Shown here one piece after another: positions 50,001-58,080 of a stretch of 64,000 bases of DNA; position 1 is the stretch's first letter, and each line of letters begins with the position of its first letter. This DNA comes from Diphasiastrum complanatum (Eukaryota; Streptophyta; Lycopodiopsida; Lycopodiales; Lycopodiaceae), in assembly GCA_029204225.1 (NCBI GenBank), contig CM055105.1, positions 17,555,353-17,619,352 on the forward strand. Reading direction: 5' to 3'. The position numbers and the translations under genes are program-made. The notes beneath the pieces were generated by a model. That model saw nothing but the letters and a program-made list of their open reading frames with translations. It searched no databases and was not told the origin of the DNA.

Positions 50001-51067
50001 CTTGGCATGAACACACCATTTCCCGCATGAACTTTTATCTTCCGACTGTTTACATCGCTATCCTGATATCACAGGCCAGTTGTTTCAATCTCAGAGGACA
50101 AAAAACCTTGTAAGCAAGAGTGCCAGTATAAGTTTTACAATAGGCAGTCAAATATTGTAACAAGCCATTAAAAACTCCTGAAATATGACAGACAGTGAAA
50201 TCAAAAAACAAAGAAACTGCATAGCTCGTGCAAAATCGTAAAGCTGAGATTTTATGTAACTTATAATCTCCTCTTACTCGTGACTCATGTTTCACTTACA
50301 TAATTTGCTTAGAGGGTGACTCATAGATAGACGTCAAGAGGCACCAAAACTTTGAAAGATAGAGAGAGATTCAGAGGAGTTAAGGCACAATGCAAGTCTT
50401 TTCTGCAACATTCAGAAGGCTAAAACTTCCCGTGGTAAATTGGTGTAAAATGCAGATACTTACACTGGTGACAATAGACATAACAACCCTATATATAAGA
50501 TCGTTCATAAGATGTTGTCCCTCGTGCTGACATCATTTCTCTAGTTTTCTAAAGCCTTTAAATCTTGCCAAGAAACTTCAGACCAAGCCCTAATAGAATC
50601 AATAGCAACACTTAACACCATAGCTATCTCTTCCAATAAATGGGTGCTCAAATAACAAATGATGGAGCTGCTACCTGCAGGAATCGCCTCCAGTCTTCAA
50701 TGGCCTCTTTCATCATACTGACGCCTATAACGAAAACGAGAGGAGCAATTAGACTGGATGCAGCAACGGGAGCCAAAGGAGTAAGAGAGAGCGCTGCCGC
50801 AAAGAGGAAATAGAGGTTCGCCACTCGTCGGAACTGCTCAAACAGAGCCTTGGGAAAAAAGGTGAGGATGTTATATTTGGTAGTAGAAACATAATTGGAA
50901 CGATATTTCACGGGCTTCACCCTGTGCATCTCCGGTTGATTACAGTAGACAATCCTAGAGAAGCCGAGTCCTCCCATAGGAGTTGCGAGCTCGGTTTCTG
51001 CAACATTTGGCCTCAGGCATGAGAATGAATAGAGTTTGCTTAATCTCAGCTTGGTTTTTCGTGCCAT
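16455..51067 (-). CDS. P4-type phospholipid-transporting ATPase (flippase), ALA family, 11 exons
   Basis: Joining 51067-50675, 50062-48702, 48460-48350, 48098-47822, 28571-28483, 28334-28226, 28115-27906, 27770-27645, 18606-18508, 17377-17186 and 17090-16455 gives an open frame of about 1200 residues, close to the usual 1200-1240 of plant ALA4-7-type proteins. P4-ATPases use ATP to move phospholipids from the outer or luminal to the cytosolic leaflet and normally pair with a CDC50/ALIS subunit. Landmarks: first membrane segment near residues 85-110, DGET at 195-198 (actuator domain), PISL near 369 (membrane segment 4), the phosphorylated Asp in DKTGTLT at about 422, KGAD near 620 (nucleotide binding), TGD at 733-735, DGAND at about 868, then the C-terminal membrane segments. 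Splice sites are GT-AG except intron 6, which is GC-AG. No frameshift or stop was seen, so the gene looks intact despite 9 and 19 kb introns full of retrotransposons. Family assignment is firm; the ALA subgroup and the lipid carried are inference. Confidence 0.95.
17186..17377 (-). CDS. P4-ATPase exon 10 (C-terminal membrane segments)
   Basis: A 192-bp exon, 64 codons, from '[20 protein letters not shown]' to '[14 protein letters not shown]'. It carries hydrophobic helices and the conserved '[20 protein letters not shown]' block. Acceptor TTGCAG|ATCT, donor TTACAG|GTTTG. Intron 9 (17378-18507, 1130 bp) shows no coding or repeat signal; intron 10 is 95 bp (17091-17185). Confidence 0.93.
18508..18606 (-). 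CDS. P4-ATPase exon 9
   Basis: A 99-bp exon, 33 codons, phase 0: '[20 protein letters not shown]' then '[13 protein letters not shown]'. This block normally follows 'GVEGMQ' directly, so it confirms the join across the 9-kb intron 8. Acceptor TGCAG|GCGG, donor ATG|GTATT. Confidence 0.93.
18898..19231. mobile_element. Possible MITE-like element with imperfect terminal inverted repeats
   Basis: Begins AACATTGTTCCC and ends GGTACCAATGTT, a 12-bp imperfect inverted pair (two mismatches). Inside there are many short palindromes built on GGAAC/GTTCC and CCTCAGG, and a C-rich run (CCCCCCCCC.CACACACACC...CCCCCCCC at 19022-19058). No coding capacity. No convincing target duplication was seen, so the class is uncertain. 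Confidence 0.45.
19575..20030 (+). repeat. 5' LTR of the intron 8 copia-like element
   Basis: 456 bp, ending just before the primer site at 20031. Contains a TTC trinucleotide run near 19953-19978 that is longer than in the 3' copy. Confidence 0.92.
21143..21310 (+). pseudogene. copia gag start, decayed
   Basis: The first codons resemble a copia Gag N-terminus: '[17 protein letters not shown]' matches the usual LxGxNYxxWxxK pattern. The frame closes near 21307. What follows to 22010 has open stretches but no recognisable Gag or Pol motif. Confidence 0.6.
22011..22489 (+). repeat. 5' LTR of the nested gypsy (intron 8)
   Basis: 479 bp, GC-rich with many CpG sites. About 34 differences from the 3' copy counted by eye, mostly C/T and G/A transitions. 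Confidence 0.92.
23547..26051 (+). pseudogene. gypsy gag-pol remnant with chromodomain end
   Basis: Gag starts at ATG 23547 ('[20 protein letters not shown]'). It is broken by a stop after 'DQWLHKWEE' and continues '...[20 protein letters not shown]'. A decayed zinc knuckle ('[11 protein letters not shown]') lies near 24420, and the protease site near 24690 reads '[14 protein letters not shown]' where DSGATHNFI is usual. After about 25030 the frame jumps to integrase: '[16 protein letters not shown]', '[19 protein letters not shown]'. It ends with a chromodomain-like '[20 protein letters not shown]'. RT is missing and several stops interrupt the rest, so it is non-functional. Confidence 0.88.
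26073..26542 (+). repeat. 3' LTR of the nested gypsy (intron 8)
   Basis: 470 bp; lacks 9 bases present near the end of the 5' copy. Confidence 0.92.
26791..27229 (+). repeat. 3' LTR of the intron 8 copia-like element
   Basis: 439 bp. About 19 substitutions from the 5' LTR counted by eye (roughly 4.4%), plus small length differences in the TTC run. Confidence 0.92.
27645..27770 (-). CDS. P4-ATPase exon 8 (DGAND hinge motif)
   Basis: A 126-bp exon, 42 codons, starting '[20 protein letters not shown]' and continuing '[17 protein letters not shown]...'. The hinge motif DGAND with its Mg-binding Asp is intact. Acceptor TTAGCAG, donor ATGCAG|GTCGA. It is followed by intron 8 (9.04 kb). Confidence 0.93.
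27906..28115 (-). CDS. P4-ATPase exon 7 (P domain)
   Basis: A 210-bp exon, 70 codons, phase 0 at both ends. It starts '[14 protein letters not shown]' and contains '[16 protein letters not shown]' and '[16 protein letters not shown]'. The last block is the conserved P4 '[17 protein letters not shown]' region before the hinge. Acceptor TTTCTAG, donor TTTG|GTGCG. Intron 7 is 135 bp (27771-27905). Confidence 0.92.
28226..28334 (-). CDS. P4-ATPase exon 6, ending in a GC donor
   Basis: A 109-bp exon that completes the Gly codon and reads '[20 protein letters not shown]' and on to 'DKETIAK'. The frame fits only if the donor is AAG|GCAAGC, so intron 6 (28116-28225, 110 bp) is a GC-AG intron. The flanking bases match the tight consensus usual for GC donors. 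Confidence 0.88.
28483..28571 (-). CDS. P4-ATPase exon 5 (TGD motif)
   Basis: An 89-bp exon reading '[20 protein letters not shown]' then '[10 protein letters not shown]'. It carries the TGD motif of the P domain. Acceptor CCCAG|GTTCC, donor ATTGG|GTGTG, phase 2. Intron 5 is 148 bp (28335-28482). Confidence 0.92.
30587..30690. repeat. Small tandem duplication in intron 4
   Basis: The block CATGACTCTAACAAGTTAGA plus AACCAAGAATCTCTGT occurs at about 30591 and again at about 30649, with an extra partial copy of the last 20 bases between them. No other feature is seen in 28572-30836. Confidence 0.85.
30842..31187 (+). repeat. Truncated 5' LTR of the outer gypsy (intron 4)
   Basis: First 346 bp of the LTR. 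Compared with 44774 onward it lacks 16 bp after TGTCCTGTACA and differs at about 8 positions (about 2.3%, counted by eye). Confidence 0.9.
31188..31553 (+). pseudogene. gypsy pol fragment: RT core fused to integrase
   Basis: RT codons '[20 protein letters not shown]' then '[20 protein letters not shown]', ending '...NDLFRP' and a stop at 31362. In the same region integrase resumes with '[20 protein letters not shown]' and '[14 protein letters not shown]'. The catalytic FxDD part of RT, RNase H and the first half of integrase are deleted. The copia LTR begins right after the Ser codon at 31554. Confidence 0.9.
31554..32571 (-). repeat. 3' LTR of the intron 4 copia
   Basis: 1018 bp. About 18 substitutions from the other LTR (about 1.8% by eye) and a 15-bp deletion near 31700 relative to it. 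Confidence 0.95.
32580..34817 (-). pseudogene. copia integrase end, RT and RNase H, second half
   Basis: Continues from the insertion site: '[12 protein letters not shown]', '[20 protein letters not shown]', then '[20 protein letters not shown]'. A frameshift occurs near 34211 after an acidic linker (runs of Glu), then RT: '[20 protein letters not shown]', '[16 protein letters not shown]', '[17 protein letters not shown]' and the catalytic '[12 protein letters not shown]'. A one-base frameshift near 33360 leads into RNase H: '[19 protein letters not shown]', '[10 protein letters not shown]', '[20 protein letters not shown]', '[15 protein letters not shown]'. It stops at 32580, just before the polypurine tract. 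Confidence 0.93.
34818..35081 (-). repeat. 3' LTR of the young gypsy, with a 93-bp internal deletion
   Basis: 264 bp. It lacks the 93 bp that in the other LTR include a hairpin (40983-41011); CC microhomology sits at the junction near 34889. Confidence 0.95.
35093..39880 (-). pseudogene. gypsy gag-pol polyprotein with chromodomain, one in-frame stop
   Basis: ATG at 39880. Gag has an acidic N-terminus, a retrotransposon Gag core ('[20 protein letters not shown]') and a CCHC knuckle '[15 protein letters not shown]'. Protease '[17 protein letters not shown]' has DDG instead of the common DSG. RT: '[20 protein letters not shown]', '[11 protein letters not shown]', '[12 protein letters not shown]'. 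A TAG at 37106-37108 interrupts between RT and RNase H ('KVVDPN' stop '[11 protein letters not shown]'). RNase H: '[16 protein letters not shown]'. Integrase: zinc region '[16 protein letters not shown]' (second His replaced by Asn) with 'CQKCQ', then 'MDFIVGLP', 'IVSDRDSKF' and '[13 protein letters not shown]'. The C-terminus '[19 protein letters not shown]' is a chromodomain, placing it among chromoviruses. About 1596 codons overall. Confidence 0.95.
40859..41215 (-). repeat. 5' LTR of the young gypsy
   Basis: 357 bp. Contains an 11-bp perfect inverted repeat, 40983-40993 and 41001-41011 with a 7-base loop, carrying CCACGTGG and TGACGTGG, which resemble plant bZIP/bHLH G-box-type sites. Confidence 0.95.
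41217..43088 (-). pseudogene. copia gag-protease-integrase, first half (before the gypsy insert)
   Basis: ATG at 43088 lies one base after the primer site. Gag opens '[20 protein letters not shown]' and has two CCHC knuckles ('[14 protein letters not shown]' and '[14 protein letters not shown]'). The protease site '[14 protein letters not shown]' is intact. Integrase shows the HHCC region ('[10 protein letters not shown]...CDSCMLGK'), but the first catalytic Asp is Asn ('VHSNVCGPL', codon 41487-41489). An in-frame TGA at 41412-41414 follows 'TFIDDFS', where Arg (CGA) is usual. Codons then run '...[16 protein letters not shown]' to 'HQFTAVY', where the gypsy element interrupts at 41216. Inactive by at least three lesions. 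Confidence 0.93.
43103..44135 (-). repeat. 5' LTR of the intron 4 copia
   Basis: 1033 bp. Contains the extra 15 bp (TTCTCTATGCCTTTC-like, near 43250) that the 3' LTR lacks. Confidence 0.95.
44136..44745 (+). pseudogene. gypsy integrase C-terminal part, continuation after the copia insert
   Basis: Continues the integrase interrupted at 31553: '[20 protein letters not shown]' onward, then '[24 protein letters not shown]', '[20 protein letters not shown]', '[17 protein letters not shown]'. The frame closes at 44694. A shifted frame continues to 44745 ('[20 protein letters not shown]'), showing a small deletion inside a decayed chromodomain-like end. The polypurine tract and LTR follow. Confidence 0.88.
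44774..45261 (+). repeat. 3' LTR of the outer gypsy (intron 4)
   Basis: 488 bp, preceded by the polypurine tract AAGGAGGGGAAAA. The same LTR family recurs in reverse at 10453-10740 and, diverged, at 3001-3481. Confidence 0.92.
45403..45500 (-). mobile_element. LTR-element fragment: primer site and LTR start
   Basis: GCTCTGATACCA at 45403-45414 is the complement of a Met-tRNA primer site, followed at 45416 by TGTAAGACCCCC, a plausible LTR end. The outer gypsy of intron 4 (30842-45261) therefore seems to have landed in the leader of an older element. Its other end was not found. Confidence 0.45.
46085..46168 (+). repeat. Poly-T / poly-G tract
   Basis: About 16 T then 10 G, followed by G-rich AGGAGGGGGGTGGTTGGCGG and on to GGGGAGGCGGG. 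It resembles the reverse of the C-rich core at 19022-19058. The rest of 45500-47821 shows no recognisable gene or element. Confidence 0.8.
47822..48098 (-). CDS. P4-ATPase exon 4 (nucleotide-binding domain)
   Basis: A 277-bp exon coding '[11 protein letters not shown]...' through '[14 protein letters not shown]' to '[13 protein letters not shown]', a strongly conserved P4 stretch. Acceptor ATACAG|TGTG, donor AAAGGG|GTAAGG, ending in phase 0. The next exon, which continues '...[12 protein letters not shown]', lies 19.25 kb away across intron 4. Confidence 0.93.
48350..48460 (-). CDS. P4-ATPase exon 3 (nucleotide-binding domain)
   Basis: A 111-bp exon coding '[20 protein letters not shown]' and onward to 'LFCKGAD'. 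KGAD is the ATP-binding motif of this family. Acceptor TTTGCAG|AGAA, donor GACAG|GTTAGG; both exon ends split a codon and join in frame with exons 2 and 4. Intron 3 is 251 bp (48099-48349). Confidence 0.9.
48702..50062 (-). CDS. P4-ATPase exon 2 (actuator domain, segments 3-4, phosphorylation site)
   Basis: A long 1361-bp exon starting '[12 protein letters not shown]' after a TATCAG acceptor. It carries DGETN (actuator loop), two hydrophobic stretches for membrane segments 3 and 4 with '[10 protein letters not shown]', the catalytic '[14 protein letters not shown]', and the start of the nucleotide-binding domain ('[20 protein letters not shown]'). It ends inside an Arg codon at CAAAG|GTAAGG. 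Intron 2 is 241 bp (48461-48701). Confidence 0.95.
50675..51067 (-). CDS. P4-ATPase exon 1 (start codon, N-terminus, membrane segments 1-2)
   Basis: Codes for 131 residues from ATG at 51067. It includes the conserved P4 N-terminal block '[20 protein letters not shown]' followed by '[11 protein letters not shown]' and the first hydrophobic helices, and ends '...EDWRRFLQ'. The donor is CAG|GTAGC, phase 0. The start fits the usual plant ALA pattern of a short basic N-terminus ([11 protein letters not shown]). Intron 1 (50063-50674, 612 bp) holds nothing recognised. Confidence 0.93.
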
Positions 51068-51500
51068 TTTGGATTAATATCTCTATCAAATGGAAACTTT
51101 CAGATTTTCCGCTAACCTACCTCATGTCTGATTCTCAAACAAATAGTCACTGTTTGCTCCAGTTCGACCTTAGAACCACTCTAATCATGATTTATGAAGC
51201 ATTAAGTAGACTATCAGAACCAATTTCTAGGTGGTTAAACCTTGTGACAATTGCTTTCGTGAGATATGCATTCTTTCAATCAGAGTGTGTTTTTTTTCCT
51301 TTTGGTCGGTGCGCTAATTTGTAAATTTCATCCAGATGATATGGGTTTTTTCTTGAACCAATACTGCGTCAATTTCAACTGTTGGCTGACCTGATAGTTC
51401 GTGTATCGTCATATTTCAGAATTACCATTACGGCAATCTACCGAAAGTCATCGCCTGTAGCTTAACAACCTGACCTTGGCGCTACTAGATATCTCAGTTA

Positions 51501-51776
51501 TTAATCTGGAGAATGATCGGAATCTACTTCATGATCTTCGGATCCCGATGCTTCGTTATCCAACGGAAAGGAGTTATCACCCGCACAGCAGTTACAGAAA
51601 GATGAACAAACGGGTAATTGCGATGCCATAATATGATTGAACTGCCTACTGCGCACAATTACTCCTGCAACATATTTGAGGATTTCTTTGTCAAATGTGA
51701 GGAATCTGAATAATACTCCATTCAGGGGGTTTAGACGAAATGATTCACAAAATAAAATCCAATCCTGGCATAGCAA
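51501..51776 (-). other. Small open frame upstream of the ATPase start, doubtful
   Basis: 91 codons on the gene's strand, ending 434 bp before the ATPase ATG. It has a Cys-rich centre ('CSSFCNCCAGDN') and an acidic tail ('ASGSEDHEVDSDHSPD'). I recognise no family. It could be chance, an upstream ORF in a long leader, or part of an unrecognised neighbour. Confidence 0.2.
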
Positions 51777-52435
51777 AATGTGTCAAAAGCCGATTCCTTA
51801 CAAATGAATTGGCTTTCCAGACACCAAAAGAAAATTGCACCAAACAACTGCCACAACGCGGATGTCGGTAACCTGAGCCTTTTGTCATAGATCTGAAAAC
51901 CTCTCCAATATTCTTATGAATAGCTAACGTACGACTTCAAAATGGCAATAACTCAAGTCACACCCCTCTTATAGCTTCAGAAGCAACATCCTTCATCTGA
52001 ATTGAAATAATGAGAAAGAAACGGAGCATATCCTAAAGCGAATCACCCATTAAACAAAGGCAAGGGCCTAAATGCCAACCAGCCACGTCTGGGGCGAAAT
52101 GCAGATCATGCATACATATTACAACCTGCGACTCGGGCAACCTTGCAGCCATAACCGACGGAAGTTAGAACGAGTCCACGTCTTCGCCATGTGCTAGGAC
52201 AGGAAGAGGATGTGGAAACTCAGGAATAGAAAACATGCTTGAAAAAGCAAACGGCTATGGCAAAACCGCTGCAGAGAAAATGCCAATGCGCACTAGTATC
52301 CTTCATGCCTGTTCGAAAGGAAAAAGCAGGATCGGAACTCAAAATCCATCACAAATCAGAGATCAGAGATCAAAGGTCAGAGAGATCGGAAGCAGAAGAA
52401 GAAGAAGGAAAAACTAAACTCCGCGATGGATCTAA

Positions 52436-52438
<3 letters not shown>

Positions 52439-52471
<33 letters not shown>

Positions 52472-52481
52472 GGGGGGGGGG
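52439..52481. repeat. (GA)n followed by G12
   Basis: About 31 bases of GA repeat (52439-52469) then twelve G (52470-52481), roughly 1.4 kb upstream of the ATPase start codon. Confidence 0.95.
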
Positions 52482-54122
52482 AGAGAAAATGAGAGAGAAC
52501 AAGGACAGGCTGTCAAATTTTCAATTTGAAAGCCCGTTTGGTGAAAGCCTGTCGGAACGAACGCACGATGTGAAGGGCTTTTTACCAGATCATGGCAGGG
52601 CTGCACTTCAGTTGAAGTAGCCCGTCGTGGCCTGCAACCGTCTGTGGCCCGTCAACTCGAAACACGCATATTTGACACGATCGATAGTTGCACGATCAGT
52701 AAACAAAGCCCTTTCCGCTTCCCCTGGCCACGGGATCATTTGAGCCGCCCACCGTCGGATTCTCCCAAAGTACGTTCAGATTCTGCCACGTGCTACTTCT
52801 ATCTTTTAAAACGTAAGATTGTGCCACGTGGCAGACATCCAAGTGGTCCGGCGTAAAACCTAGCGTGCCATTGAGGTCAAGTATAATAGCTTCTCCAAAG
52901 TTAAATGCCAGAATGAATAAAGAATATTGGTGGTGCAACTAAGATTTTCAAATGCGGGCGGGCGGCACACGAAGCACAATCTCTGACAAGTCAGTGATGG
53001 TCCAGACACCATCCAAGGGTGGTGGCAGTGCCACCACCACCTCCCACTTCTTCTCCCCATCTCTCCTTGCCCTTCCATCGTTGGATTTGAAGGCCCCAAC
53101 ACTACCAAAACAATGGTACTACAAAATACGGTGATTTGAAAAAGCCATGTATGCCTAGGCACATTGATGGTACTTAGTGCACTGGGCCACACTTGGCATT
53201 TGGAAGTTACAATGAGAGGGGATAAAAAGTAAACAAGACCTTTTGAGCCGGCCTTGATGTCAAAGGCTTTACTTGGCATAAATGACGACGTTTTCTTATT
53301 TTAAAGCTGCCTAGGTTGTCGCGGCACAACAATGCTATTTGGTATTATCACTTCATTGGATCATAAACCAGTAAAGATGGGTCTTGGTGTGAGAGCCCAA
53401 CTCAAGCAAAATACACATCAACTCACCATGAGAAGAACCACTAAGGTTTGCATGTCAAAATCTAAAGTGCATTAAAAAGGAGGTGAAAAAATATACATGT
53501 TTGTATGTGATTGAAAGGTGCATGTAAAAAAGTGGAAAGTCCAAATGAGAGTCAAAAAAGTGTAAGATTATATTCTTAAATTGCAACATCATGATATTTT
53601 CAAACTGGAGAGAATATGTCAAAATATGGGTGCAATGCAGGGTGGAGAAATTCTATATTTTTATGTTAAGATAAGATTTTAAGCGATGCTTTAAGCATGC
53701 CACTAGCGGAATATCTATGGATATTTTCAAAAGCATTCATATTTGACATTTTTTATGGATAAACCTTGAAACTTTCACTCAGAGCAAATTTGACTTATAG
53801 CTACCACCCAAGTGGGCCGGCATCAACAACACACATTGCCATCAAGCCACGACACCTAGGGAGACCTCTTGGACGTCAAAGAACAATAGAGACCTTTGGA
53901 CCCTCCTCCACTTTTGGATGAGAGTGGGCCCACAACCTACCATTGAAGGCATGTTTAGAAAAAAGGTTCTCCCCATCTTAGAAGGCTAAAAAGCTCTAAA
54001 TCTTTTCATTCAATAATGCATACATGTCACATGAAAGTTAAATAAAAATGGTCACTTTAATTTATGACCAATAATGCAAGTAGGGGTCCAAAATCATCCA
54101 ACGATAAAGAAGCCTCTCATAT

Positions 54123-54124
<2 letters not shown>

Positions 54125-54205
<81 letters not shown>
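54125..54205. repeat. (TC)n microsatellite, 81 bp
   Basis: Perfect TC run in the intergenic stretch. No gene or element is seen elsewhere in 52700-55300. Confidence 0.97.
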
Positions 54206-54207
<2 letters not shown>

Positions 54208-55307
54208 GTTGTTATCGTAAGGACTGTCATTAAAGACCCAAGTCCACCACTATAACTCTCGAGCATGAGTTCGAAATCGATAAAGTCCATACACAACTAT
54301 ATAATGTGTGCAAATCACAATTAAATGTTTAAATCCTTCTATTTTGTTCAAATAATCATGAGAAGTTGTATGGGCCATTTTTATGTAATGTACAGATTGT
54401 AAAAGCCATTACTATGAGCCTCATGCACATATCAAGGGCATAATGCCCTTTGCATGCCTTTTGGTTCATGCCAATTGAGAGATTGTGGTATCGAACCAAT
54501 GACCTTGTGTTTGAGAATCAAGGTGGATCGATACCTTTGAAACAAAAACCATGTGGGCTTTACAATGTAACTAAAAAAAAACAAATCAGTTGATTATGTT
54601 ATATAATGCCCTCAATCATGAAATACAAAGACCTGGTCAGATTTTCCCATGTTGTCATGGTACTCCTACTCACCTTAATTTTACCTTATGAAATCCTTTT
54701 TAGATCTATGCATAATTATTTGCAAGCTACTTGGAATGATGCATAGGTTCGCATAATTCCAAAGACAATTTTCAACTAGTTTAAGCAGGCAAAGCAAAAT
54801 CTACACAAAAGGCATGATACTCTAGCCAAGTTAATGTTTGAGACTAAAAGTGTCCCTAATTGACTGTACCTACATAGTAAATCGATCAAAATGAAAATGG
54901 TAGAGAGTGACATGATATCTAATCATTTACCTAGGTTGTGGATGCTCATTGGTCAATTCACTACAATTGGATTGGTGGTGAGTAATGAAGTAGGAATCAT
55001 GATGTTTCTCAGTAGACTTTTGTAGTCTTATGATCACATGTGAAGAAACTTGAAGTTTCTACCCACAAAGCGTTTCTAGCTTGTGATCAAATACCTGCAT
55101 AAATACATGGAAAACCTGCACATGCAGCAACCACAACCGCATTGTAAGGAGCACCGCCCAAGGCACCGTGGGCCACCGCCAAACGATCGAGCACCAAACC
55201 GCAGGTCAACGATTGCGGTCACTGCACGACAAGGCTTCATGCTCCGAAGGACATTCACAACCGCTCACGACCGCAGAGGCACCGCAAAGCAACAATTGGT
55301 CTACTGT

Positions 55308-58080
55308 TGTGTTCTCCTATCCTCATCTTAGGGGTTTTCCCTAGTGGTCTTTACATTGGTATCAAAATTAGCCACTTAACTCTGGAGTATAGATATTCCT
55401 AGTGAATAGAGTTAAAATGGTGTTTTTCCTTTTCGGCTTGGTAAAACACCGATGGTTGTTACTATATTGTCAATGATTTCGGTCATTAAAATTGGCAACT
55501 GTCAGTAAGATACTTGTTAAAGTTGAATTCAATAGAACTAATGAAGTAAGAGTTGGTCATAAATGGAGGTCATTCTTTATTCAACACATGGATTTTTGCT
55601 GAATACAGTAAAAGAATTACCGGAATCCGGATTATTTTCCACTTATATATTTTCTTTAGTTGCATTTAAATTTATCGACTTTAACGGAGTAATGCTAAAG
55701 CCAGTAAAATGAAAGAGAAAAAAATGGTTTATTATTTACTATGTGTCTAAGGAAATTTCTAGTACCTTAGCTGATGAAATTTTTCGGGGGACTAAAAAAT
55801 CTAAGGAAGGAGGAAAAATGGACACTTGAGTTAGTAAATGGGTTTGTGCTATGTAATTTGGATTTTTTTGGAATCTTTGAATATTTGCATAATACTAGTT
55901 ATGGAGTAATTCCATAATGAAATTGATTAATGAAATTCATTTATTTTAACTCATATTTGGTATCATATTTGACCATGAGAATGACCGTAAATTTTCATAT
56001 GATTTGGATGAAAAAGGAGTGTGTTAATACATGGATCACATTCAAATTGTTAGTACAGGGAACAACTTTTTTTTAAGAATAATGATTCTTGATTTGTAAA
56101 GCTTATTACTAACCAGAAAAATGTTGCCAATGTGACGGTAACCCATGTGTGGAACCTTATTATTGGATCATCTTTATTTTTTATCGGGAATAAAATTTAT
56201 GGATTCTCTAGTGTTTGGTTATGATGATATGTACCTAAACCTGGTTTAGGAAATCCAATTGAACTAGTTGAATTCTGGAATATCAGACGAAGCAATTAAG
56301 GATTTTCTGATTAAGGATTAAGGAAGAGCTGGTGGTATGGTCAGTAATTTCGAAAAGGAAATTCTAGGACTGTAAAGATCTGATTATTGTGGTAAATTTG
56401 AGTACCTATTCGCCATATGGAAAAAGTAATCCATTGGTTAGTTGATGGGCATTTCGGAAAATTTTGAGGTTTAGTCCAATGGGTATCTCATAATTTACAA
56501 AATCAAAAAACCCTTAAAGCTATTTCTCACCTTTTTGAAACACTTTCTTCTTTAACAATTTCTGAAGTACAGGACAATAGACCAACTTTTATATGATTCT
56601 TTCGATCTGAAGTTAATTCTTTTCAGAAGGACTGTTATCATGTGAATTACTACTTGTAGGTATAAGGCTTGGAATTTTTGGAAAGATTCTTGAGTCTTTT
56701 GTGTTTTCAATTCCTTAAAACCCAGCTTATCTCTTATGCATAGATAGATCATCGATGGATGATGTTTACTATCACTCATATTGAAATTATTCAAAGGAAA
56801 AGTCCTTAAAATTATCCTTATAAGTAGTACTAAGTAGGATTGAAAGTTACTAATCTTAGTTTGTTGGGGATAGAAATAAGTTTGATCATGGAATGTCTTT
56901 ATTGAATCAACCTAATCTTAGTTGGAGTACTAGGATCAGGGAGGGGTTGATTGAGTGAAATTTTGATGTTAAGTTGTAAGTGGGTTGAAAAACTTGTGAG
57001 AGAGGATGTGTTCCTAGTCTCAGGGATTTCTCATATATGCTATTTAGTCATGAGAAATAGAATCCTACGGTAGCTGAGTTACAAGATTCTCAGTAAGATA
57101 TGAGAATAACATATACGGATTTTGGAGGAATTTGCCAGATAAGGGCATATGTGTATACAATGGGTCATAGTGAGATTATTCTCATGTGTGCACGATTAAC
57201 CTTGTATGGATATACTATCTATTCCTGGTTAGTAGCGTTATTTGGTGCACTTAACCTAGTCGGTGAACATAGATATATGATCAGATATTGTGTTGGACAA
57301 TTACTTGCAGAGTTAACAGATCTTGTTCTAAAAGATTTATGGGTTAACTTAAGAGTGATTTGGATATGGATCTAAATGTGGTGTTGTACTTGTACAATCA
57401 TAATTTGCACCTGGACATTTGAGAGGAACTATTTGTTTATATATGTTGCTTATAAGACGCATGATTTATGAATCATTGAGATTCATCATAAAAGTTATGT
57501 GCATAAAATATACTGAAATTCTTGGTGAATATTTTTCAGACAAGAAATAGGCTCAGTTCATTAGTGATTGTATTCCAAAGCTCAATTGGATAACAAATCA
57601 TAATGGTTCCAAGAATGATAACTAATTTTCAAGAGATTGAGCAGAACTTTGGATATTTAGAATTTGGTTCTAGAAATTAGAGGATAATCAAGAAATATGC
57701 AGATTCTTAAGTATGTTGAGTAATTTTTGTTCTATCGAATGAGTTGAGATTCTCGATAAGCATTTTGAAAGTCTAAATATCTTTACTCAAGTATTTTACT
57801 GAGTCCTATGGATCTCACAGACATTTCTCATCAATCAAATTATTTTGGCTTATGGAGAATTTTGCCTACTTTAGTGGATCATATTCTAATACAGATTGTA
57901 GTCTTTATAGGTGTCTGTGTAGAGTTCAATCTACATCTCCGAATTGCTCAATGTTTTGCACTAATACGCTTCCACAAGCTAAATCATAAATCAATCCAGT
58001 TTGTGCATGGCTATGGAATCAATTGCATTGATCCAGTGACTTTGAAGCCATGATCAAGTAGGACGGTCTTCGAGTTGTCA
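55308..58080 (+). mobile_element. Degenerate gypsy element: LTR tail, primer site and internal region
   Basis: 55321-55355 shares the LTR tail found at 10401-10435 (GGGGTTTT.CCCTAGTG.TCTTTACA) and is followed by TTGGTATCAAA, a decayed Met-tRNA primer site. Collinear matches, read in reverse, run from about 56450 (to 12230-12290) through 57060-57440 (to 11040-11340 and 5050-5250) to about 57600 (to 4720). No open Pol frame remains. The right limit is not defined because the next element's LTR end is at 58143. Confidence 0.6.

Larger units (their letters stand above)
51068..52700 (-). promoter_or_regulatory. Presumed promoter and 5' leader region of the ATPase gene
   Basis: This is the sequence directly upstream of the start codon at 51067. 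It holds no transposon signal, unlike the introns. The GA/G tract at 52439-52481, read as CT/C on the gene strand, is the kind of pyrimidine tract common near plant transcription starts. No TATA box or start site is assigned. Confidence 0.35.

Noticed and set aside
52370-52606. Frames across the GA/G tract upstream of the ATPase
   Set aside because: Simple-repeat translation with no family resemblance.
54064-54255. Frame coding a Ser-Leu repeat
   Set aside because: It is only the translation of the TC microsatellite.
55083-55331. 82-codon His/Arg-rich frame
   Set aside because: No motif, and it overlaps a frame on the other strand; it runs into the gypsy LTR tail.
57100-57375. A 91-codon frame in the gypsy relic
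   Set aside because: The same DNA in other copies (5050-5250, 11040-11340) does not keep the frame, so it is chance.
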